Of a DNA stretch of 15,452 bases, positions 1 to 8,900 are shown piece by piece. The notes beneath the pieces are model-generated. The model did not search any database. It saw only the letters and a list, made by a program, of their open reading frames with translations, and was not told the origin of the DNA. Position 1 is the stretch's first letter. Each line of letters begins with the position of its first letter. The translations under genes were made by a program, and so were the position numbers. Origin of the DNA: Thalassiosira profunda (lineage: Eukaryota > Bacillariophyta > Thalassiosirophyceae > Thalassiosirales > Thalassiosiraceae); assembly GCA_036939355.1 (NCBI GenBank), contig JALLAP010000246.1, forward strand, positions 1-15,452, given 5' to 3'.

Positions 1-3000
1 AAAAGGAGAGGTTGGCGGCGGAGAATGGAGAGAAGACAGGAAAGTTTGCAGCTCGTCGCGCCAACGCTGAAAGGTCCTCGAGCTCGGCGGTCGAACTCGT
101 AACCGAGCAAATCGACGAAGAAACAAAGCGCTTGGAAGAGTGCAAGAGAATGGTCAAGGCAGGAAAGCATGGTCTGGAGCCAATGATCGAACGGAAGACG
201 AGGGAGCTGGAAAAGCTGCGTCTGGAAATCTCAGACGGAAAGAAGACCGGGCAGCAGGAAGACCCCGATTTCAGCATCGACAACACCCGCGACGAAAGGG
301 GGCATACCTTTTTGATGACGGCTTCCCAAAAGTGAGAGTCGTTTGCTTCGCCTTGCTGTAAGCTCCTCCGCTTTTTTGCTCACATCACGTGCCAATTGAT
401 CTTCTCTCCCACCCGCAGCAATGACATACGGACTGTCCGGGTTTGCCTCAAGATCGGTGCGAGGCCGACAGTCATGAACGACGAGGGCCTTCTTGCGATC
501 GACTACAGCTATAGGTTCAACTTCGAGGAAGTGACCGATCTCATCCTGCAGAGCGGTGGGAGCTTGCCCCGTAAGCAGATTGGCGCCTTTAGCTGCCTCG
601 AAGATATGACGGCTTTAAGCGTCGAGGCCTCCAAAGATTGGGACGACGCTCTTGTCGTAGCACAAAACGCGGCCCTGCCAGCCGAGTCCTTGATGGAGTC
701 CCCGGAGGTGAGTACAATTTATTTGCTTGCCTTGCACGTTGCTGCAAATGCGCGATGGAGCCACTCTGACGCTGCAATGCTGCGAAGATGTGCGAGAACG
801 ATCCCAACAAACGGATGGAGGTCCTGACGGACAAGGAGCAGATGATGGACTTCTCTTGCTTCGAGTCTCGCCTGACAGAGAACGAGATCGACTCGGACCA
901 CGTGCGTCGGGTTGTTCTCCTCGACAGCCAGGTCCACAACTGGTGCTTGACGACCCAGTCTGAAGACTTTATGGCGCTGTCGAACTTTGTCCAGTGTCTC
1001 GAGGGGTTAAAGCCGAGCTCGATTCGTCGGCCCAATGTGCAGCCCACCAAAGTCCAGCGGCGAGCCATTGTTGGAACCACGCATACCTTTGAGCTGCTCG
1101 GAGCTGAATTCGAATGCGAGTCCGGCCGGAAGGTAGTGCTCTTTTCGCCATTTGTCTCTGGCGAAGCCGAAGGTCAGACCCAAATCGGCATCCTTGTTTG
1201 GGCCATCGCAGAGAGCAACGAAGCCTCTCTGTTCAAAACGCTCGTATCGAACTCAGAGTTCATTCGAGCCAAGCACGAGCTCGATGATCGATTCCTGTCG
1301 CACAAGGACGATGTGCTCGAGCTCGGGCGCGATGTAAGTGGTCCACGGCGGCATTGGTTTTATTGAAGTGTCACCTCTTGCTCATACCTATCCCAGATGC
1401 ACCTCCTGGATCTCCACAGTACGTCGATCTGGACGACGTCCACGATGGATTTATACATCGTCAATGTTGACCAAGGAGATCTCCTCCGCATCTTGGAGCC
1501 ATCGTTCTCGGCGAAGAAGCGCATTGTCTACTCGGAGGAGCTGGTAAACAGAGCCATTTTCCGGACGACCGAAGAGGAGGCTGCGGAGAGTGAAGGCATT
1601 CTGGCCGCTGAGCGTCAAGACATGAGTAGCCAGATCTTGGGCGGCGCGGGCACGGGGAAGACTCTCCTTTTGATCAAGAAGGTCGTGGACGAGGACCCAA
1701 GCAAGAAGATCCTTGTTGTGACGCGCCTGCCACGCCTCATCAACGTGATCAAGACTGCCGTTGAAGAGAAGAGGAAAGGTGGGTGAAACCCCCTGCTGTA
1801 CTTTGCTTGTCAGCTCTCTTTCGCAATTCACCTCCATCCTCTTTCACCAGACGGTCTCGAGAACCTGTCCATGTCAACGTACGACGAGCTCATGCAGCTC
1901 CTTTCGCAGCGTGTGACGCCCGACAACGAGGAAGACTACACATCATTCGTTCAATTCGACCGCGTGAGGTTTGATTGCGACAGCGATGCGGGCGTGTCAT
2001 TCTCGCAGCAATTTGTCCGGGTGCATCTCAACGAGAACGAGCGGAAGGCGACGAGCGTGGCCCAGATCGAGCCGTTGACTCTCTGGTATGCTATCATTAC
2101 CGTGAAGAGCTCCTCGAAGTGCGTTGAGACGAAGGCCCCTCTCACGTTGGATGAGTACTTGTCCCTCCCCAAAACGTTTGGGCTAACGGAACCACAGAGG
2201 GTGCTGTGCTACGAATTGTTTGAGAAGTACGAAGAATGGCGCCAATCGAACGGACTCTGGGATGAGGTGAGTTTTGTAACTGCAATCTGGTCAGTCCTCA
2301 TGAAATGCAACCTCGCGCCTTCTACTCAACAATCTGATCTCGTCCAGATGGATCGGAGCTTGTACGTCCTCGCCCATGGGCCGAGTACTTTCCGCGACCG
2401 CTCGTTCGTTCCTTGGACTCGGCGAGTCCAGATGGGCGAGCCCGGTCTTCTGGACGACCACGACAACCCACTGTTCCCCTTTTGCTTCGACATTGTCGCG
2501 GCTGACGAGGCTCAAGACTTTACTGAAGGTGAGTGATAGGCTGTCTTGTCACGAGCTAGTTTGATGCCATCAAAAGCTCATTCCTCAACCCCATGTCTCC
2601 TCCTCTGCTCGAAGTTGACCTGGCGATGTTTGCCCGAATGAGCAGCAGCATCCGCTCCCTGTTCCTCAGCGCCGATCCGGCTCAGAGTGTCGAGTTGGGC
2701 ATCAAGATGAGGGAAGGGACGGTGAACGATGTGATGCATCGGTTGATCTCGGACGATCGCACACATGTCAAAGACGTGCTGCAAAAGATCGAGCTGAGGA
2801 CGAACCACCGCACCCACGCGGAAAACCTGGAAATGGGGAAGTGCATTCGACGCATTCTGGCTCGCTCTTTCCAGGTTCCCGATGCCAAGGAGAGGGCGCT
2901 TATCAAGGGCAAGCTGCCCCAAATGCTTCGGATTGGAAGCGTCTCTCAATTGGCCGACCCGAAGGTTTTCAGGGGAGGCAACGTTGTCTTCCTCGCTCCT

Positions 3001-4128
3001 GACGAACTGGTCAGTGAGCTGCGAGCCACCTTCAGGGAGTCGGGCATCACGAACGACGTATTTGGAGTGCGGGAGGCCAAGGGGCTGGAGGTAGGTTGCG
3101 TATTTGCTCTGTTCTTTGCTCTTCTTTGGATCAATTTATCTTTGCTCAACGCTCCCCTTTCGCACAGTTCGATGCTTGTGCGCTGCTGGGCTTCTTTGGC
3201 TTCATGGAGGAGAGCTCAGAACAGTGGCAGAATGTCCTCCGGGGCTCTCGTCGTCGTCAAAAATTACAGCCAACAGCAGCGCTGAAAAAGTGGGAGGCGT
3301 GACTCTCCTTGACTGTGATTACACTCTGGTGAGTATTATTCTTGTAAATGCTGGCTGTGCTTGTAAGGTAGGGCCTTTCTTCTCTGACGCCTTCACTTGC
3401 TACGTCGTGCCTGCAGACCCACCCTGAGATTGCCGTAAGTTCTTGTACTGTATCAGTATCAATCATTTGACCCACAAACTCACCTCTCTTGAATCGGTTA
3501 GGATCAAGCCATGATGCTGTACACGGCGCTCACGCGCGCCCGGAGCCAGTTGTACCTTGTGGAGCCCACCAGCAAGTCAGCGCGGAAGAAGGGCGTGAGC
3601 CTTGCCGACTTTGCCTTCCGGAGGTTCGCGGACCTGAAGCTTGCGAAGCAGGTGCACGCCATCGATGAGGGTCAGAGCGAGATGAGCCCTGCCCAGCACA
3701 AGGCCCGCGGCGTCCTCCTCGTCACGCAGGCCCTGGACATGAGCCGGGGCCACCAGTCGCTGTCGGCGGTGAAGGATACGTTCCTGGAGGCGAAGGACCG
3801 CTTCAGCCCTGCAAAGGGCAACGACAAGGAGCTCTACGACAAGTGCGAGAAGCACCTGAACGCCGTCCTCACAAAGCACCGACTGGTTCGTTTCGTAAAG
3901 GAGACGTTTTATCAAAATGGGCGATACAACCTCGAGAATCGTTTCATTGAGGTACTCCAGTTCGAGCAAATGGTGGGCGATTTCTTCGCCGAGTGTCTTT
4001 GCGATCCGTTCATGGTCGAGGAGGTGGCCGAGGTCCGCAAGCTTGTGGAAGAAGCGCTTTTCGGAACGCCCTACGAGATTAGGCTCAAGGATATTTGCCA
4101 AACCGTCGAGAAGCTGAATGGCAAATGA
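1..4128 (+). CDS. Coiled-coil/ankyrin/SF1 (UvrD-like) helicase, 5'-truncated by window, ten exons visible, one frame defect
   Basis: Exons: 1-331, 419-707, 788-1333, 1397-1778, 1851-2266, 2348-2528, 2615-3090, 3168-3328, 3417-3434, 3502-4128. All nine introns are GT-AG (63-88 nt) and every junction keeps phase. About 1141 residues are visible. The frame is open upstream of base 1, so the true start lies outside; the TTG at 12 is not a start. Order: charged coiled coil (about 1-270), ankyrin-like stretch (GHTFLMTASQ...LKIGARP, spanning intron 1), a linker, then the helicase core: Walker A GGAGTGKT (1640-1663), DEAQD (2504-2518), LFLSADPAQSV, REAKGLE-FDA across intron 7, and LYTALTRARSQLYLVE (from 3517). 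This is the motif set of SF1A helicases; ankyrin plus SF1 recalls TRANK1-type proteins. Family function is unwinding or translocation on nucleic acid; the cellular role here is unknown. Exon 8 is 161 nt although both ends are phase 0, so exactly one base is missing. Confidence 0.85.
3168..3328 (+). other. Exon 8 of the helicase gene with a one-base frame defect
   Basis: The exon enters in phase 0 reading FDACALLGFFGFMEESSEQW, and must leave in phase 0 reading EKVGGVTLLDCDYTL. Those two stretches are in different frames. The length (161 nt) is one short of a multiple of three. The switch lies between about 3225 and 3270, and a four-G run at 3239-3242 is the simplest place for a lost base. Read without correction, the protein stops at 3300-3302, before helicase motif VI. 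It could be a sequencing or assembly error or a real inactivating deletion. Confidence 0.75.
3417..3434 (+). other. 18-nt microexon of the helicase gene
   Basis: The six codons THPEIA are flanked by a pyrimidine-rich acceptor ending ctgcag (3411-3416) and a strong donor gtaagt (3435-3440). Both junctions are phase 0. Including the exon gives a continuous reading from DCDYTL through THPEIA to DQAMMLYTALTRAR, which is the expected run-up to SF1 motif VI. Skipping it would leave the frame intact and remove six residues. Confidence 0.75.
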
Positions 4129-4389
4129 TGGACGAGCGGCTGGCTCTGGGTGAAAGCAGAGGGGTAGAAGGAAGCAACGATGCCGATTGATGCTCTACAT
4201 AAGCTCGCTTTACTTCATCTTGGCACAAACACCACAATACTCTCTCTATTCCAGCCAGCAAGCCAGCACATCCTTTTGGTCCAATCAACTCAGGCAGCCA
4301 CAACACACTTTTGGCCGCACCTCGCTGTGCTTTTTCCATCCCACTCGCTGCTGCTTTCTATTCCACTCTTTCATCCACCCTTCCGCCAT
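4129..4389. other. Tail-to-tail intergenic spacer, no gene seen
   Basis: These 261 bases separate the stop codon of the helicase gene from the stop codon of ATG3 on the other strand, so they must hold both 3' UTRs. I see no AATAAA on the plus strand and no RNA gene. The right half is CT-rich on the plus strand. Confidence 0.6.
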
Positions 4390-5400
4390 CTATTTCTTCG
4401 TCGACGCCGACACGTCCATCGTAAAATCGTAACTGATCGTGGGGATCATCGAACTCACGAACTTGAGGAAGATAAACAAATACATCTCCACGCTCGGCCC
4501 ACCGCTCCCCTCCTCCCCATTCTCGCTCTCCCTCGTCAAATTCCGCACGATCGTCTTCATCACCGCCCCGTGCTGGCACGGGTGCACGCTCGCGTGCGGC
4601 CCGCTCACGTGCGGGTGATTCTCCACCGTCACGGTCCGATTGGCGTAGTCCGAAATAACGTCCTGCATCATCTCCTCTCCCGTGAGGGGGCGGCGGGAGC
4701 CGTCGTCGGCGTACCCCGTGAGCCAGACGCGGGGCGTCTGGTAATACTTATCGTAGGTGATGGAGACGTCGTACGAGCGGACCTTGACGACGTTGTCGTT
4801 GTCCGACGCGGCGTCGGTGGTGGCGACGGCCGCCTCGTCTTCGAGCACGGCGTCGTCCTCGAAGTCGGCCATGTCGGCGTACTCGTCGTCGTCTCCCCCG
4901 GCATTATCAGCAGATGCATCGGCCTCCGGTTTGGACGAATCTTCGCCCCCAATCTTCATCTCCGCCACCTTCTTTTCCACCTCCCCCATCGCCACCACTT
5001 CCCCCTCGTCGTCCAGTATGTCGAACTCGTCCTCGAGCGCCTTCTCTTCCCGTTTTCGCTGCTCCTCCGCCGTCAACACCTGGCTCACGAGCCAGTCCCC
5101 CTCGTCGTCTTCCCCCGCCTCGTCTCCACTGACGGCCACCACGTTCTCCATCTCGCTCACCCGCGCCGCGCACGGGACGTTCCGCGTCATCAAAAATTGC
5201 TTGTCGGCCGGCAGGTGCTTCTTCCGCTTGGCGGGATCGCCCGCCTCCCACGTCCACGTGGGACATTTGTACACCAGCTCGTCCCCGGCCGCGACGAATT
5301 CCTCGGGCGTCAGGACGCCGCGGCTGAGGAAGGCGGACGATTTGAGGGTGGGGGTGACCCACTCCCGGGCCGACTTGAGGTTGGACAGGAGGGACGGCAT
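4390..5400 (-). CDS. ATG3: ATG3, autophagy E2-like conjugating enzyme
   Basis: The protein has 336 residues; human and yeast ATG3 are slightly over 310. ATG3 accepts ATG8 from ATG7 as a thioester and transfers it to phosphatidylethanolamine on the growing autophagosome membrane. Seen here: an N-terminal amphipathic stretch (MPSLLSNLKSAREWVTPTLK), GVLTPEEFVAAGD (28-40), CPTWTWEAGD, FLMTRNVPC, an acidic low-complexity insert (about 90-205), YDVSITYDKYYQTPRVWLTGY (210-230), the catalytic HPC motif with Cys about 275, and C-terminal YLFIFLKFVSSMIPTISYD. The ATG at 5400 is chosen because it aligns with the family N-terminus and has A at -3. The frame stays open another 104 codons upstream, but that stretch is not ATG3-like and runs into transposon DNA. 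No intron is needed. It is convergent with the helicase gene; its upstream side is occupied by the transposon. The gene looks intact. Confidence 0.97.
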   Translation of the reverse strand: MPSLLSNLKSAREWVTPTLKSSAFLSRGVLTPEEFVAAGDELVYKCPTWTWEAGDPAKRKKHLPADKQFLMTRNVPCAARVSEMENVVAVSGDEAGEDDEGDWLVSQVLTAEEQRKREEKALEDEFDILDDEGEVVAMGEVEKKVAEMKIGGEDSSKPEADASADNAGGDDDEYADMADFEDDAVLEDEAAVATTDAASDNDNVVKVRSYDVSITYDKYYQTPRVWLTGYADDGSRRPLTGEEMMQDVISDYANRTVTVENHPHVSGPHASVHPCQHGAVMKTIVRNLTRESENGEEGSGGPSVEMYLFIFLKFVSSMIPTISYDFTMDVSASTKK

Positions 5401-5489
5401 GGTTTCGATGAGCTGAACCACCTCGGTCCTCGTGAGTGCGCTGCCCTCCTCGGCCGAACAGAACAAAGAGTGCGTGCGTGCAAGCAAGC
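5401..5489 (-). promoter_or_regulatory. Remaining ATG3 5' flank/5' UTR
   Basis: Only 89 bases lie between the ATG3 start codon and the TA flanking the left transposon end. It should hold the 5' UTR and perhaps the core promoter. I see no clear TATA box on the minus strand. Confidence 0.5.
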
Positions 5490-5491
5490 TA
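5490..5491. repeat. TA target-site duplication, left copy
   Basis: TA immediately precedes the left TIR (gcTA|gTCGCC). It matches the TA after the right TIR. Confidence 0.6.
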
Positions 5492-5513
5492 GTCGCCAAA
5501 AAAAGTGAGAGCG
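5492..5513 (+). repeat. Left terminal inverted repeat
   Basis: It reads g-TCGCCAAAAAAAGTGAGA-g-CG. It is the inverted counterpart of 10551-10572, differing at positions 1 and 20. Confidence 0.78.
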
Positions 5514-5943
5514 ATAAATAACTGAGATCGAGAACGAAGCTCGCAGCGCGCTGAAACCAGAAACGACTCGAAGCTTGGCAACGAGAACCCCCGCTGTGAC
5601 TTGTGCGACACTTCGCCGCTGACACAAAAGTTCCGCCGAGCTCGCAAAAGAAGGTTCCTCGGCCTCGTGACACTTTTCGCCGAAGCGACCCCCCACGCAC
5701 GATCTCGTTCACGCATGAGACAGATGAAGCGAACTCGATGGGATCGATCCCGCCCAGGCGTGTCCATTTGTGTCAGAGAAGAAGGCTTTGTGTCCGCACA
5801 ATTCGAGATCGAGAGGAGACGAGAGGTTTGCTGGTGGTTGCTAGCTGTTATGCTTGCCAACTAAGAAGAGATGTTGCTGCCAAACTTTCTCCTCCATTCT
5901 TTGCAATCGATCGACGACCCTTCTGCTGCTCTCATTTGCAACG
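5514..5943 (+). promoter_or_regulatory. Left subterminal region and leader of the transposon gene
   Basis: These 430 bp separate the left TIR from the chosen ATG. They must contain the promoter of the large gene. No convincing TATA box is seen in the sense orientation apart from a weak gataaata at the TIR edge (5513-5520). Two related motifs of the form GACACTT(TT)CGCCG occur at 5607-5618 and 5669-5682 and could be subterminal protein-binding sites. No other gene is seen. Confidence 0.4.
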
Positions 5944-8900
5944 ATGGCGAGCGATCCTCTGAAAAACTTCGACCTCAAAGCCCACTATGAGAGCTTCCAA
6001 CGCAGCTACGGCATCGATCCTGCCACGGGCGAGGCGATCGATGCCAAGCACAACACCAAGATCGGCAACCAATTCGATGCTGCGCAGCTCGCCTTCGAGA
6101 CCGGGGCGAGGTTGTTGGATGCCAAGGATCTGCTGAGCGCCAACATGGAGATCATCGCCAATCCGAACTCGTCCAACCGCAGCGTCAAGAAGGCAACCAA
6201 CCAAATCAGCGGCACCATTCTCCCCGTGATCGAGCTCGCCGTCAAGTCGACGCAGAATTCAGCGCAGAAGACGTCTCCCATTCCGGGCGCCAAGTACGCC
6301 TTCCAGCGCATGGAGAAGAAGAGGCAGAAAGAGGCCGAATGCGACGCAGACGCCGGCAAACAGCCCAAGCTCGCGCGCGTGAAGGAGTTCCTCCGGAAAT
6401 CGCTTCCGTCGTCGAGCAAGTCTCCGGGCCCCGCAAAGAAGTCCGTACCTCGTCGTCGTGCCGGGTCCAGAAGGGCGAAGTATCAGCTGCCTCTCCGCAC
6501 GCGGCGCCCGCCACCGGTCGTCCCGCTGCCCCCCACGCCCCCGGCGCCCGACAACACGCAGACCGGAGTCTACGGAGTCGGCGAGTTCCTCCAGAAGATC
6601 AACGAGCGGACGGAGGAGGGCACGAAGCAGCGTGTCCAGATGATTGACGCGATGCGGGGCGCTCCATTCAAGTACTTGCCCGTGTCCCGGGCGACCGTCT
6701 ATCGGTACATCAAGGCCCACAAAAAAGGCGTTGTCTTCCAATACGACGCTGCGTGGCCCGGCATGGGTAGGAAGCCGCTGCTGGCCGACGACGCCCTCGC
6801 CGAGTGCGCCAAGAAGATCGTCACCTCCCACGGGCAGAAGCACATGAAGGACCAGGTCAACGAGATCCTGGTGGACGCGCTGAGGAAGCAGGGTCGGGTC
6901 GTCGGATCGTCGTTCCGTTTCAACGAGACGACGCTCAACAACTACCGCGCCCTCCTCGCCAAGACGGCCAATATCACCCTCACGGACGAGAGCACTGCGA
7001 AGTCGAACGGCCGCTTCACCGCCGAGCACTCCTTGATCGGGACGGTGGCATACCTCATCGTCGTCGCCATGACCCACTTCTACGTCGTCGAGGAGGAGAC
7101 CGTCGAGTGGCGGGAGACGCTCGCGAAGATCCCCGAGGAGGACAAGTTGTTGTATCATATGGTGCAGGCGTTCCACGGAGGCAAGCCCATCCGCGCCCGG
7201 CCCTCCTTCCTCATATTCTGCTCGGACGACTGTACCGAGTTCCTCACCGAGGGGCTGCAGCCGAACAGGAACTCCGAGGTCGGGCTCGTCAGCCAGTCGT
7301 CGCTCCGGTTCCGCGGCTCGGAATCGACCTACCACCACGAGGATTCGAAGAAATTTGACGGGTTGAGATGCAAGAGTCACCTCATTACAAACGCCGCCGG
7401 CGACGCGGCGCCCGCCGTCTTCGCATTCTGCGGACTCACCGAGCGCGACATGCCCAAGACCGACTTCATCGTCTGGGAAATCCCGGGGCTGTGCCCGGGC
7501 GGGAGCGGCGTGGGCGGGTCGGCAAAGGTTGGGTACGTCCTGTTCATGCGCGGCAAGGACGCGAAGGGGATGGAGAAGAGGAGGTTCCGGTGGATTCGTG
7601 AGAACGTATTCTTCAAGTTCGTCAAGGACTGCAGGCGTCATTACCTCAAGATCGACGATACGGGGGCGCCGATCCCCGAAGAACACGTCGCCGTAGCCTG
7701 GAACGACGGCGACAACTCTCAGCTCGCCACCATCATCGAGGAGGGGAGCATCGTCCTCTACACCGAGAACGGCGTCATGGCCTGCAAGCACGGCGCGGGC
7801 ACGACGGCCGGGCAGCAGGCGAACGATCAGATGGTCGTGTTCAAGATGAAACACAAGCTCAACAAGACGATCACGGTGGTTCACATACCTGCCGATCGCC
7901 ATCCGCTCAAGTGCGCCATCCTAGCCCAATTCGCCGCGGCCCGGGCCGCGGGTCTCCTCGTCATGAAGAAGGAGCGCCAGTGCGTTGACTACCTCGCCAA
8001 GCAGCAGGTGATTTTGACGCGGACGCTCGGCGAGCCGGAGAGGGTCGTCCGCGGCCACATCGCCAACGGAATGCTCGACGAGGCGACCAGGACGGTCCCG
8101 GTCCTCGCCAACATCCTCCGCATCAACAAGCGCGTCAACACCCAGGACCAGCAGAAGCTCGTCTTCGACACCTTCCCCAAGCTGATGGACTATGCCTACC
8201 ACCACGGGATGCGGTACATCCCGGACGAGGTCTTCCTCGCGCTGGGCTATCCCGTCGACGTCGATGCGTACGGAGAGGAGAGGGTTAATGAGAATGGCAT
8301 TTCGAGGGAATGGCGCCAGCGAGCAAAGTGCCTTACCGGAGCGGACGCCATCCAGCAGCGCGCCAAGAGGGCGCTGGAGATCGAGATCGAGCGCAAGCGG
8401 AAGGCCGACGAGAACGAGGCGAAGTCCGTCCAGAAGGCCTCCGAGGACCGAGCCACGGTCGAGCGGCTCTGCGGCCACGCCGACGTCTCGCCCTCCCGCG
8501 AGAACCTCGTCCACGTCGAGCTCGAGCACTTCAACCGCGAGCTGGCCCCGGCGCTCCGCGCGTTCGTCGCCAACCGCGACAAGGACATGATGACGGTCAC
8601 CAGCACGAGCCACCTCAAGAAGCCCCGCGGTACGGCGCTGGCCGAGGCTTTGCAGGGCGCGTCCGACTCCTTGCTTGTCGCGGCGCACAAGGTCCGGACG
8701 AATCCGAGCAGGGCGGTGGCGCCATCCCAGCAGGCGAGCGACGCTGCAGCCGTCGTCAACGTCGCGCCTCTCGTCGTCCGCTTCTCCCTTGATCCCGATG
8801 CGGGCGCGGTCAAGCCCTCCGTCATCCTCTGCAATTCGCACAAGGTGGACATCCTGTGCGCCATCTTCGACGCCAACGACAAGCTGACGAAGACGGTGCG

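Noticed and set aside
3230..3260. Programmed -1 ribosomal frameshift in the helicase gene
   Set aside because: No slippery heptamer or clear downstream structure at the switch, and the ankyrin and F-box breaks lack a common signal.
3225..3270. A tiny intron explaining the frame change in helicase exon 8
   Set aside because: Possible GT-AG pairs here are only about 20-45 nt apart, shorter than all other introns, and those tested do not restore the frame.
4180..5508. 442-codon frame on the plus strand
   Set aside because: Antisense shadow of ATG3, made of His/Arg/Leu-rich low-complexity sequence; G+C-rich genes often leave such open frames.
5401..5712. In-frame N-terminal extension of ATG3 by 104 codons
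   Set aside because: The extension has no ATG3 similarity, crosses the transposon end, and the ATG at 5400 fits the family N-terminus exactly.
5854..5943. Upstream start for the transposon protein
   Set aside because: It would begin at TTG. The first good ATG, with A at -3 and G at +4, is at 5944.
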